A stretch of 64,000 nucleotides of DNA from Tritrichomonas musculus (taxonomy: Eukaryota > Parabasalia > Tritrichomonadida > Tritrichomonadidae). Every line of letters begins with the position of its first letter. Position 1 is the first letter of the stretch. The stretch lies in NCBI GenBank assembly GCA_039105265.1, contig JAPFFF010000008.1, positions 3,844,001 to 3,908,000 on the forward strand, read 5' to 3'. This document shows positions 49,448 through 57,699 of the stretch, piece after piece. Under the pieces are notes generated by a model. The model worked only from the letters and a program-made list of their open reading frames with translations, had not been told where the DNA came from and ran no database searches. A program made the translations under genes and the position numbers.

Positions 49448-49873
49448 ATGATGAATGAAGAAGAAGATAAAATAGAAGATATTTTACAAAAACAAACACC
49501 TCCTAAAGGTTGTGATTCATTCGACTACAAAATAAATATAAACATGTCGAAAAAAATATCTCAACTAAAAGTTGAAGATGATACATCAAATTTAAGAACG
49601 ATGTGTGAAAATTATGCTCATGCTCTTGAAAATGATGCACATCGACTTCGAGCAAAACAAAAAAAGAGGTACGATGAATGGTTTGACAACCTCGAAAAAG
49701 ATTGTTATCCTGCAAGAGAAATTGTTAACTTGTACAACATGTTCTTTGGTCATGAACTATCTATTACTCGACTTGGTTTCGGGCATCTCGATGGAACAAA
49801 GAGACACTTTACACATAAGAAAGTGAAAAGAAACAAGAAGTTCATCACAATGTACTACAAGAAAAAGGAATAA
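49448..49873 (+). CDS. Small basic Polinton protein, unknown
   Basis: 141 residues from MMNEEEDKIEDILQK (a later Met, MSKKISQLK at residue 33, is an alternative). The N terminus is acidic, the middle helical (NYAHALENDAHRLRAKQKKR), and the C terminus basic (KKVKRNKKFITMYYKKK) with a GHELSITRLGFGHLDG block that could be a small nucleic-acid-binding fold. The open frame continues upstream into the mariner-like inverted repeat but without an ATG, so that extension is rejected. I do not recognise a family. Confidence 0.6.
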   Translation: MMNEEEDKIEDILQKQTPPKGCDSFDYKININMSKKISQLKVEDDTSNLRTMCENYAHALENDAHRLRAKQKKRYDEWFDNLEKDCYPAREIVNLYNMFFGHELSITRLGFGHLDGTKRHFTHKKVKRNKKFITMYYKKKE

Positions 49874-49885
49874 CTAAAAATTTTT

Positions 49886-50216
49886 TTACTACTTGTTTTT
49901 TCCGAGGTACTTGTTTTTTCGAGGTACTTGTTTTTTTTTTTTTAGCTACTTGTTTTTTTTCGAGGTACTTGTTTTTTTTTTTAGCTACTTGTTTTTTTTT
50001 TAGCTACTTGTTTTTTTTTCGAGGTACTTGTTTTTTTTTAGCTACTTGTTTTTTTTCGAGGTACTTGTTTTTCCTCATAAGCTACCTTTTTCCTCATAAG
50101 CTACCTTTTTCCTCATAAGCTACCTTTTTCCTCATGTGATACCTTTTTCCTCATAAGCTACCTTTTTCCTCATAAGCTACCTTTTTCCTCATAAGCTACC
50201 TTTTTCCTCATGTGAT
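49886..50216. repeat. Two tandem-repeat arrays in the Polinton
   Basis: First, irregular units of TACTTGTTTTTTTT with CGAGG or TAGC junctions (49886-50070). Second, about eight 19-bp units of the type CTACCTTTTTCCTCATAAG, some with CATGTGATA in place of CATAAGCTA (50071-50216). The second array runs into the 3' end of the gene at 50189. Confidence 0.85.
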
Positions 50217-50455
50217 ACCTCTTTATTTTCATATTCTTTTATTTTTTCCTTCATACTTTGTACTTCTTTTTTCTTTCTTTCACGATATGCCTTTTGTTGT
50301 TTCTTACGTGCTTCATTTCTTTCTTCAACTGTTGCATATTTTGGTTTCCTTCCTCTTTTTTCGACACTCTGAAGATTCTCTTTGCTTTTCGACTTCTTGA
50401 GTTTTTTGATAATGGCTGTTTCTTTGAACTCACCTAAATCTAAATTTTGGCTCAT
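50189..50455 (-). CDS. AT-hook / bZIP-like small DNA-binding protein (Polinton)
   Basis: 88 residues. RGRKP at 34-38 is an AT-hook core. Residues 47-63 (NEARKKQQKAYRERKKK) follow the bZIP basic-region pattern N-x7-K/R and resemble the N-x2-A-x3-AFRERK form of fungal Yap proteins. A short amphipathic helix follows (V65, I72), too short for a full zipper. The final residues (SHEEKGSL) are encoded by the 19-bp tandem repeat. It is divergent from the 50513 gene with 57 bp between starts. A transcriptional or genome-packaging role is inferred from the basic region only. Confidence 0.55.
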   Translation of the reverse strand: MSQNLDLGEFKETAIIKKLKKSKSKENLQSVEKRGRKPKYATVEERNEARKKQQKAYRERKKKEVQSMKEKIKEYENKEVSHEEKGSL

Positions 50456-50495
50456 GATTTCATTGGAGATAAAAAATTGAATTATTTTTTCAAAA

Positions 50496-50506
50496 TCACT
50501 TCATTT
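50496..50506 (+). promoter_or_regulatory. Initiator-like element upstream of the 50513 gene
   Basis: TCACTTCATTT, a close match to the trichomonad initiator. Its A is 15 nt before the ATG. Confidence 0.45.
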
Positions 50507-50512
50507 TTTAAA

Positions 50513-50875
50513 ATGTCGTCTACCGCAAAAGACTTCAAAGAATACCAAAAACAGCAAAAGAATGATATAAAAAGTGCTAATGCTGAAATCACCAATGCTG
50601 TTAAAGAGGTTGTATTCCTGTTCAACCAAAAAATAACAAACTCTACACCATCTAGTGTCTGCATCAACTATGACCCTTTGATACAAACCAACTTGAACAA
50701 GATTGCTGGTGCACTTACTCAAATGAATCTCACTACCTGTGAGGTTTATATCAAAAAGAATCCACAATCTCCAAAACCAAAACCTCTTGGCTTTCAAGTG
50801 CCAATAGTGTCTGACTCGCAAGAGACACAAGAAGATGATGAACAAGAAGCTTCATCACCAAAAGATAAGGAGTAA
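50513..50875 (+). CDS. Small helical acidic-tailed Polinton protein, unknown
   Basis: 120 residues from MSSTAKDFKEYQKQQKND; an open frame upstream lacks an ATG. Residues 1-85 are predicted helical with hydrophobic heptads, followed by a proline-lysine stretch (KNPQSPKPKPLGF) and an acidic tail (SQETQEDDEQEASSPKDKE). No known motif. It is tail to tail with the gene at 50903, 27 bp apart. Confidence 0.55.
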   Translation: MSSTAKDFKEYQKQQKNDIKSANAEITNAVKEVVFLFNQKITNSTPSSVCINYDPLIQTNLNKIAGALTQMNLTTCEVYIKKNPQSPKPKPLGFQVPIVSDSQETQEDDEQEASSPKDKE

Positions 50876-50902
50876 GAGTAAAAAATAACTACTTCTAATT
50901 TT

Positions 50903-51427
50903 TTATACTATACAATATTTTAAACATACATGATAATTATTAACAAGTTCATTATATTCTTTATTATATACTTGTTTCAAGTCAATGACTACCTCTCCAT
51001 TATCTTTAATAATCTTAATAGCATCTATTTTTCTTATTGGACTACTCTTTGCTGCACAACATCCAACATCTTCATTAAGTTGTACTTCAACTTCATTTAC
51101 ATGTAGTATTGATTTGATGATGTTGCAAAGAGATTCAATAGGTACTATTATGCATTTCTTTGATATAATGTTAGCTAGTAGTGCTTTGTCTTGATTAAGT
51201 AGTATTTGTGCATATGCTTCAAGTATAACATTACGTACATCTGGTTCAACTTCAACTGGTTCAGTTTGCACTCCAATGTCTCTCGTAATAACAATGTCTT
51301 CCTTGCCATCATCTCTCTTATTAATAATAATGTTGTTGTTAATGTTTGATGTAGATGATGCAGCTGCTGATGGTTCTAAAGATACATTTGCTTGAACTCC
51401 ATTGGTTGTACTTCTCTTCTTAATCAT
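50903..51427 (-). CDS. Polinton protein with LC8-type motif, unknown
   Basis: 174 residues. The N terminus (1-50) is S/N/I-rich and disordered. RDIGVQTEPVEVE at ~49-61 resembles a dynein light chain LC8-binding site. Residues ~65-174 look like a small globular alpha/beta domain (AYAQILLNQDKALLANIIS, IESLCNIIKSIL, CCAAKSS). No enzyme signature. It is at the 5'-distal side of the capsid cluster on the same strand. The motif call is an inference shared with three other proteins of the element. Confidence 0.55.
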   Translation of the reverse strand: MIKKRSTTNGVQANVSLEPSAAASSTSNINNNIIINKRDDGKEDIVITRDIGVQTEPVEVEPDVRNVILEAYAQILLNQDKALLANIISKKCIIVPIESLCNIIKSILHVNEVEVQLNEDVGCCAAKSSPIRKIDAIKIIKDNGEVVIDLKQVYNKEYNELVNNYHVCLKYCIV

Positions 51428-51447
51428 TTAAGTTTGAAAAAAAACTT

Positions 51448-51882
51448 TTAATAGATATTGTTTTGAGTAATAACATGTTGTGTAGGTCCATATCTAATAT
51501 CTTGTTTATTATATTCTCTTGCTCTACCTTGCATAGCAGGTGGTTCAGGCTTCTTAAGATATTTTGGTAGTAGAGGTACTGGTTTATCATGTTGACCAAT
51601 ATGTCTATAAAATCCACCATCAGTTATGCTAACAGGAGGTTCATGTAGAGGTTTCGTTATATGTTCTCGAGTATCTGGGAATCTAACAGGCTCATCATGT
51701 TCAATAATCTGAGTAGGTGGTCGATTAATAAAAGGATTGAATGTGACTGAATATGTATTAGTATTGCTGAATACACCAAAATGTTGGAATTCTATGTCTT
51801 TATTTTTCATGGTAGCTTCATTAAACATCATACCTTCTCTTCCAACAATCTCAGCATGTGGGCTTCTATAATCATTCGACAT
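51448..51882 (-). CDS. Small proline/histidine-rich Polinton protein, unknown
   Basis: 144 residues with few hydrophobic stretches and many P, H, N, Y and R: FNPFINRPPTQIIEHDEPV, PLHEPPVSITDGGF and KPVPLLPKYLKKPEPPAM. It looks extended rather than globular. It is placed directly downstream of the major capsid gene, 31 bp from its stop, so a capsid-lining cement-type role is plausible but unproven. Confidence 0.55.
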   Translation of the reverse strand: MSNDYRSPHAEIVGREGMMFNEATMKNKDIEFQHFGVFSNTNTYSVTFNPFINRPPTQIIEHDEPVRFPDTREHITKPLHEPPVSITDGGFYRHIGQHDKPVPLLPKYLKKPEPPAMQGRAREYNKQDIRYGPTQHVITQNNIY

Positions 51883-51913
51883 TTACAAAAAAATAAAATA
51901 TCCTTCTTTATGT

Positions 51914-53596
51914 TTATTCAGGGGTTGTTAAATCATAAGGACCAATACGTACTGATGGTGGCATACCATTTGGTCTAATCAAAATACTAATTGATATATC
52001 TGTTAATAAGCATAATAATGGAGGCGTATCAACTTCCTTTCTAAATGGATTATCTGCCTTTTGACTACATATCAGTTCGAAGTTAATAGGTGCAAGACTT
52101 GAAAGACCTTGTTGATATGTTCCATCCGTTTCAGTTGGAAGACCTATGAAGAATGAGGACCTATCATTTGGATAATAACCTGTTGTATTTTCATTATATT
52201 GATACTCATTAGCTAGACTTGCTATAACCTCTTTGTTAAATCCATTTTGCTCTCCATTCATGTTCATTGCATTCTGGCAATATTCGAGGAACTCTGGATA
52301 CTTACCATTAGTACCAAATGCTTTAGCAGGAATATTGTTGTAATTACCACAATTCATATGAAATGCTTCAAACATAGGATTCTTGAAGTATGTCTTATGC
52401 GTATGCTTGAGTGGGAATAAGCAAAACATACTATCTACAAAATTAGGTGTAATAGTAATAGTTGCTTTATCTTGTTCATTATTAAGAGGTCTTGTACAAG
52501 TGTAAAATGACATAATCTGTGTTGGGAATGTAAGTGGATGTTGTGGGTTAGCATATCTTTGAACAAGTGCTGTATATACAGATTCATGAATACCAAAACA
52601 AGGTATAATACTCGCGCATTCTTCAATGGAATAATCAACAACACTCCAAGTTCTCCAATCACTGTAAATTGTTCGGTCAACTCTTGCCTTAGTATTGTTA
52701 GCTCCTGCGACTTCATATGCTCCTCCATGATTTTCACCAACAGGTGGAAGATTCTTGGGGTGATTAATCTTATCCATTGCTATTTTTTCGGTACTTGTCC
52801 ACATCCATATTGGTTCTCCAATAGGTCGAAATTCATTAGTAATTTCATCAACATTGAAGTCTTTCATTATATGTGGATTAGCAACCAAGCTCTTTTCAAA
52901 ACCAACTGGACAATATACCATACCAGCTGTTGAAAAGTATAGACGTAATTCGATTTTACCTGCAAATGCTGGCAAGTACTTGATATTAGATAATGGTAGG
53001 AATCGTCGCAAATCAATCTTTAATCTAATTGTTTCAGTGACAGAAGTCACATCTTTGTTAAGATTTGCAACAAAACCACATCTCCTTCCATGAGTATCAT
53101 TCCAAATATCCTTATGTCTTGCTTTACTATATATATCAGCTCTTTTAGTAACTTCATTTGCACAACATGCAGTTAAAAAGGATTCTTCACATCCAAAGTT
53201 CTGGGTATAAAGCGTCATACCGTTAGCTACAATTTCATACTTTTCAACAGCATCTCGAGCATCCTTAAAACCAAACCATACCTTACCAAAATTATAACCA
53301 CTGACATTTTCTAAATCACTTAGAATTGGCTTGTCTATTTTTATCATCACTTTCATATCTGCTCGAATAAATCCATTATATATATCTGCTGTATTATGAG
53401 TATTAGGAGAGATAATACATGTTGTATAGGAACCACTCTTAATTGGTGGTGATGGTGAATACGAAGTTTGTGGATTTAATGAGTATGCCTTATTTGTATC
53501 ACTAAGTGAAATGCAATTATCGACAACATCAAAATAGGATGCAATTTGGGTACAAACCTCAGCTGAGGTTCTCATATATTGTTCCTTGTTGAGCAT
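51914..53596 (-). CDS. Major capsid protein, double-jelly-roll type (Polinton MCP)
   Basis: 560 residues, the usual size for a Polinton MCP. Beta-strand-rich segments fit two jelly rolls: ADMKVMIKIDKPILSDL, KYEIVANGMTLYTQNF, LRRFLPLSNIKYLPAFAGK followed by IELRLYFS, and a second set around RTWSVVDYSIEECASIIP and NFELICSQ. No signal peptide or membrane span. It is immediately downstream in the transcriptional sense of the small virion-like genes at 53615 and 54201 and of the packaging ATPase, i.e. a morphogenesis cluster. The family call rests on size, context and the conserved central strand pattern, not on a computed profile hit. Confidence 0.75.
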   Translation of the reverse strand: MLNKEQYMRTSAEVCTQIASYFDVVDNCISLSDTNKAYSLNPQTSYSPSPPIKSGSYTTCIISPNTHNTADIYNGFIRADMKVMIKIDKPILSDLENVSGYNFGKVWFGFKDARDAVEKYEIVANGMTLYTQNFGCEESFLTACCANEVTKRADIYSKARHKDIWNDTHGRRCGFVANLNKDVTSVTETIRLKIDLRRFLPLSNIKYLPAFAGKIELRLYFSTAGMVYCPVGFEKSLVANPHIMKDFNVDEITNEFRPIGEPIWMWTSTEKIAMDKINHPKNLPPVGENHGGAYEVAGANNTKARVDRTIYSDWRTWSVVDYSIEECASIIPCFGIHESVYTALVQRYANPQHPLTFPTQIMSFYTCTRPLNNEQDKATITITPNFVDSMFCLFPLKHTHKTYFKNPMFEAFHMNCGNYNNIPAKAFGTNGKYPEFLEYCQNAMNMNGEQNGFNKEVIASLANEYQYNENTTGYYPNDRSSFFIGLPTETDGTYQQGLSSLAPINFELICSQKADNPFRKEVDTPPLLCLLTDISISILIRPNGMPPSVRIGPYDLTTPE

Positions 53597-53614
53597 TTTT
53601 TAGATGAAAAAAAT

Positions 53615-54151
53615 TTACATCATATCTTCAAAGATGCGATTTCTCCTACCCATTATTCGTTGAGGAGGTATATATTGTTGTGGTGGTTCTTCATATTGTT
53701 GTGGTGGTTCTTCAGGAACATATTGTTGTCTTGGTTGACTCATTCTTTTATCAACAACCTCTTTTATCATTCGTCTCTGTTCTTTCTTTTCTCGACTTAT
53801 CTTCATTTCTTCACCTAGTGATTTTAATTGTTTGAGTATTTCTTCATTCACAGTAGGGTCATATGTTTGTTGAGGTTTTCGTGGTTTTGGAGGTTTTCGT
53901 GCAGCTTTCGAACTTAATGACTTTCTGGGAGTTTCTTCAAAATCATCACTATTTGAGTTTTCTTGAGTTTCTTCGATATTTTCACTTTCTGAGTTTTCTT
54001 GAGAATCTTGACGAATTGGAGTTTTTCGGGGTTTTACTATATACTTGTCTTTCTTCTTTGTTGGCAAAACTTCCCAATCTGGGTCATCCCTTCCATTCAA
54101 CCATTTATGAATAACCGCAAGTCTCTTAGAACCTGTTAGATGTTTTGACAT
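53615..54151 (-). CDS. Charged, proline-rich Polinton protein, unknown
   Basis: 178 residues. A short N-terminal helical segment (GSKRLAVIHKWLNGRDDPDW) is followed by a lysine-rich stretch, an acidic E/S/N block (~50-75), a basic AARKPPKPRKPQQ linker, a helical region (NEEILKQLKSLGEEMKISRE) and a C-terminal array of PPQQYEEPPQQYIPPQ repeats. Probably largely disordered. Its position between the capsid and the Gly-rich gene suggests a virion-associated or scaffold role; the sequence gives no more. Confidence 0.55.
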   Translation of the reverse strand: MSKHLTGSKRLAVIHKWLNGRDDPDWEVLPTKKKDKYIVKPRKTPIRQDSQENSESENIEETQENSNSDDFEETPRKSLSSKAARKPPKPRKPQQTYDPTVNEEILKQLKSLGEEMKISREKKEQRRMIKEVVDKRMSQPRQQYVPEEPPQQYEEPPQQYIPPQRIMGRRNRIFEDMM

Positions 54152-54200
54152 TTAAAAATAAACAAAAAAAGTCCATAAATTGAGTTTTATTGAGTTTTCA

Positions 54201-54656
54201 TCAGATGTAAGTTCTCGCATGATTGTTTGTAGTAAATTCACTCTCTTTTAATGAATTAGATGAAAATGTTGGCTTTTCAAGAGGTGCACCAACTGAATCG
54301 CCTTTTGCAGATTTATTAATTGATGACAAGGCAGTTTTCACATTTCCTTCTGGGACATATTTTAATGCTGTGTCAGCTATGTTTGCTAATCTATTTCTTG
54401 TTTTATCGCTCAAGAAGCTTTCACCAAGACCTCTCGCAACTGAACCAATAACACCAGCATGCTTGGTTAATCCACCTGCTGAAGCATCCAATAATTTACT
54501 TGCAAGACCTCCAGTAAAACTATCTGCAGCTCCCATTAATAATTTACCACCTAAACCTACTCCTCCTTTTATTATCGTTTGCCATGGAGAAAATTCTTTT
54601 TGTTTAGCATAATTTGGCTTCCAATAATCTTCTTCTGAATGACGTTGAATTCCCAT
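54201..54656 (-). CDS. Gly/Ala-rich amphipathic Polinton protein, candidate pVI-like minor capsid protein
   Basis: 151 residues. After a polar N terminus with a W (EEDYWKPNY), residues ~25-85 are glycine/alanine-rich and amphipathic: GGVGLGGKLLMGAADSFTG and GLASKLLDASAGGLTKHAG. This pattern is known from membrane-active internal capsid proteins such as adenovirus pVI. The C-terminal half is polar. It sits between the packaging ATPase and the capsid gene. Function is inferred from composition and position only. Confidence 0.5.
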   Translation of the reverse strand: MGIQRHSEEDYWKPNYAKQKEFSPWQTIIKGGVGLGGKLLMGAADSFTGGLASKLLDASAGGLTKHAGVIGSVARGLGESFLSDKTRNRLANIADTALKYVPEGNVKTALSSINKSAKGDSVGAPLEKPTFSSNSLKESEFTTNNHARTYI

Positions 54657-54674
54657 TTAAAAAATAATAAAAAA

Positions 54675-55541
54675 TTATTCAAAATAGTACTTATTAGCAG
54701 AAATATTCATTACGAACTTCTCATGTGGTTCTTTATGTTGTAGGTACTCAGCTACTGTCTGTTTAGTATTTAATGAGTTATTAGTTTGTTGCAACAAGCT
54801 AGTAAAATCTTCCTCACTATATCCTGTATAACATATGATATCTGTTGCTAACCTTTTAGCATTCATATGAACAAATCGAATTGTTTGTATTGCCATGATA
54901 CATGTTAAATTATAGTGTCTTGTTTTGGTTAACAACTTGATAAATTCACTATTACCATTCTTTAATAAATCACTACCTGCACAATCATCTAGTATCAATA
55001 ATGTATTATATGGATATGATGATGTTTCATACTTGACGAGCTTATTTGCTATATATATTATTTTATCATTGAGCTCATTTAAATGATGCTTCTCAATGAG
55101 CCTCCTCATTTCGTCATTGGTCTCTTTCATTCGAGATAGTACATATTTGACAATGGCATAATACTTTATCTTTCTTCGAAGATGTCGTTTTAGATAACTC
55201 ATTAATTCTCTTTCCTTTACATAATCGATTCTTGATTGTATCTGTTTATTAAGTGTTTCAGCTGTTTTATCCATTTTACCAGAGCTTGAGCAAAATATTA
55301 TCTTTTGGTAGTATGGATGTTTAAACAACCTCTCTGTTATCATAATATGTCTCCATATCCAAAAACTTTTACCAGCACCTGGTTTACCAATTAAAAAATA
55401 TATACCGTTTGTGCTAAAAGGATAATCAGGTGATAATGGTTTAATTAATGCTCCATCTATTTCTTTCATGTTCTTCCGTAAGGTTTCTTTAATCAATGTT
55501 TCTACTTTATTTATTAGTTCTGCACTTGGGGGTTCATCCAT
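54675..55541 (-). CDS. A32-like genome-packaging ATPase (FtsK/HerA superfamily)
   Basis: 288 residues. Walker A is FLIGKPGAGKSFW near residue 48, Walker B is TLLILDDCAGSD near 180, and TKTRHYNLTCIMAIQTIR follows as the sensor region, with an Asn/Gln polar position typical of A32/FtsK-type packaging motors. The size matches Polinton ATPases. It translocates the element's DNA into preformed capsids in related viruses. It is 11 bp from the integrase gene downstream of it on the map and on the same strand. Confidence 0.93.
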   Translation of the reverse strand: MDEPPSAELINKVETLIKETLRKNMKEIDGALIKPLSPDYPFSTNGIYFLIGKPGAGKSFWIWRHIMITERLFKHPYYQKIIFCSSSGKMDKTAETLNKQIQSRIDYVKERELMSYLKRHLRRKIKYYAIVKYVLSRMKETNDEMRRLIEKHHLNELNDKIIYIANKLVKYETSSYPYNTLLILDDCAGSDLLKNGNSEFIKLLTKTRHYNLTCIMAIQTIRFVHMNAKRLATDIICYTGYSEEDFTSLLQQTNNSLNTKQTVAEYLQHKEPHEKFVMNISANKYYFE

Positions 55542-55551
55542 TTACAAATTT

Positions 55552-56670
55552 TTAAATGTATTTCATAATTTTATCTGGTATTGGTTCTCCTTTCTTCTTT
55601 TGTTCCAACCAATATTGTCTTTCTGCTGTACCAAGTACTAATGGATTACCTCTCCTTACATCTCTAATAGTTTGTCTAGCAAAGGCATCATCACCTTCGA
55701 CTCCTTCCCATTTTAAATCATACTTACCAGTATCTTCATCAAAGTTATATATTTTTTCAATAATACCTTCTTTACCTTCATTTAGTCTTTCAGCTACTTT
55801 AATCCTTTTGTCTCTTGTCCTTAACAACCTATATCCAGGGAATGAACTTGTTGAACCATCTTTGGACTTGACCACAAACTGGTTACCTTTTTGTGAGTCA
55901 ACTATATAAGACTCATTGGACAAATTACTTCTTCTTTTACCAAATGGTTCTTTTTCGAGTACTAACCTGACCTTCTCACCTGGATTAAAATGATATGGGT
56001 TAATGCGTGCATTCTTTTGGATGTACTTTATTTCATCCTCTGGAGTAATATCATTAGGTGCTTTATTATCTAAAGACCTATGAGGAGAGTTATTATATAT
56101 GTTTACCAAATCATGCATCTCCTTTGGTTGAATAAACCTATTTTCACCAATAGCATCTCTTATAGTTCTCATAAATCTATTAATAATGCCAAGTACATTA
56201 TGGTTATTCTCAGTTGTTGTTCGGTATTTTATGTTCTTCTCTCTCATGAAGTCTAATACAGTTGATGATAAATATGCAGCATCCTCATCACTTGTTATTG
56301 AATATACATGAGGTACATCATTAACAAATTTATGAAGTGCTGTTAATACTTCCCTTGCTCCTTTACCATTCATAGGATATGCATATGCTTTTCGAGTGTT
56401 GATATTGATGAACATTAGATAATTCAACCCACCTGCCTCTTTATTGTTAATGAAGGTATCCATTTGATAACCATCAGGGTGTTTCGATACGATAGGTATA
56501 TATTGTGCTTTTGGTACTCTCTTATCATGTACTACTCTTTCATCAAAGTATTTCTTTGCTTCCTCTTCATTCAGATTCTCTTGTTTTGCCATGCTAAGGT
56601 ATTTGTCCAAGGTCCTCCATTTAGCTTTGTTGTATAATTTTTCATATGGGGTTGGTTCTTCTTTACTCAT
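55552..56670 (-). CDS. Retrovirus-like (RVE) integrase with chromodomain-like tail (Polinton INT)
   Basis: 372 residues. The RNase-H-fold core runs from ~60 to 215: a catalytic-type Asp in GYQMDTFI (~70), a second in ITSDEDAAY (~128), and the helix NVLGIINRFMRTIRD, followed by the IYNNSPHRSLDNKAPND block that typifies RVE integrases. An SH3-like segment follows (NPGEKVRLVLEKEPFGKRR), then a chromodomain-like segment EKIYNFDEDTGKYDLKWEGV near 310. It inserts the element into chromosomal DNA; the chromodomain could steer it to particular chromatin. Part of the minus-strand core cluster. Confidence 0.93.
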   Translation of the reverse strand: MSKEEPTPYEKLYNKAKWRTLDKYLSMAKQENLNEEEAKKYFDERVVHDKRVPKAQYIPIVSKHPDGYQMDTFINNKEAGGLNYLMFININTRKAYAYPMNGKGAREVLTALHKFVNDVPHVYSITSDEDAAYLSSTVLDFMREKNIKYRTTTENNHNVLGIINRFMRTIRDAIGENRFIQPKEMHDLVNIYNNSPHRSLDNKAPNDITPEDEIKYIQKNARINPYHFNPGEKVRLVLEKEPFGKRRSNLSNESYIVDSQKGNQFVVKSKDGSTSSFPGYRLLRTRDKRIKVAERLNEGKEGIIEKIYNFDEDTGKYDLKWEGVEGDDAFARQTIRDVRRGNPLVLGTAERQYWLEQKKKGEPIPDKIMKYI

Positions 56671-56676
56671 TTATTT

Positions 56677-57678
56677 TTAAATAAACATCTTATCATATTG
56701 AAGGAATTGCATTTCGATAACAAATGAATCATTTGGAGGTAGTTTGGTTGGACAATAATAATGAACATCACTATAGAAGTCTATCCAAAACCTTTGGTCC
56801 ATTGAGTTTAACTTGAAGTATTTAATAGGACTATATTCAACATCGCTATTTCCTATATAATTATGTAATGCTTGTTCACCTATCGATGAATATATTTTGC
56901 ATGATTGTCTGTCCCATATATTATCGAATATTAATTCCTTACTCCATGTTTGATATTTTTCTGGTTTATTTTGAAATATGCCATTACCTATATTAAACAC
57001 ATCTGCAAAATCATCATTCCAGGATTTAAGTTTGAAAAAGTTCATATATGGTGCGGTATACTCCCAATCTTGTTCATTCTTACTGTTAGTATAGTAGTAT
57101 TTATGATTCTCTGCTTTATTTCTTTCTGTATAAATAATTTCATGAAAACCATTTTTATCATAATATCCATCTGTTTGTATATCTCTATCCTGTATATTGT
57201 CATCATTTTGAACAAATTTGTCTAATGAAGAAGTTTTAATGTATGACTTGAATGCATGATTAACTGCATCAAAAAATCCACGTAAATCTCCATCGATTGA
57301 CACCCAATCAATGACTTTGAAGAATCCATATTCATGATTAGTACCAGTTATATAGTCTTCTTTTAGTGTTCCATCATCCCATGTTCCACCACAGACAAAC
57401 TCATATGTTTTCTTATGTATCTTATATATTTCAATCTCTACTTCCATTTTGCGTCGTCTCTTAATGATATGTGCTGAACGAACGCCAACAATAGATTCCC
57501 CTTTGTTTGCAGTTGACCATTCTGGTGGGAAATTAAACCAATACCTATTAAACTTAGCTTTATCATGTTGAGCATCCTCAAGGAAGTAGGCTGTTTCGAT
57601 TGGAAGAGGTGTATTACCATCATTAACTATATTATCTCGATTAGGATAAAGAGTTTTAACACTTGGTGGTAATTCCAT
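56677..57678 (-). CDS. Candidate minor (penton-type) capsid protein of the Polinton
   Basis: 333 residues, only 6 bp from the integrase gene on the same strand. The N terminus is extended, then NRYWFNFPPEWSTANKG and SIVGVRSAHIIKRRRKMEVE introduce a beta-rich body. The C-terminal part continues beta (YFKLNSMDQRFWIDFYSDVH). No catalytic motif. DRDIQTDGYYD at 164 resembles an LC8-binding site. Polintons usually encode one single-jelly-roll penton protein of about this size, and this gene or the one at 42175 is the best candidate. I did not recognise a definite family signature. Confidence 0.5.
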   Translation of the reverse strand: MELPPSVKTLYPNRDNIVNDGNTPLPIETAYFLEDAQHDKAKFNRYWFNFPPEWSTANKGESIVGVRSAHIIKRRRKMEVEIEIYKIHKKTYEFVCGGTWDDGTLKEDYITGTNHEYGFFKVIDWVSIDGDLRGFFDAVNHAFKSYIKTSSLDKFVQNDDNIQDRDIQTDGYYDKNGFHEIIYTERNKAENHKYYYTNSKNEQDWEYTAPYMNFFKLKSWNDDFADVFNIGNGIFQNKPEKYQTWSKELIFDNIWDRQSCKIYSSIGEQALHNYIGNSDVEYSPIKYFKLNSMDQRFWIDFYSDVHYYCPTKLPPNDSFVIEMQFLQYDKMFI

Positions 57679-57699
57679 TTCGAGTTGAATAAAAAGTCT

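Noticed and set aside
50447-50512. N-terminal extension of the 50513 gene
   Set aside because: It begins at TTG and would overlap the divergent gene; the initiator-like motif supports 50513.
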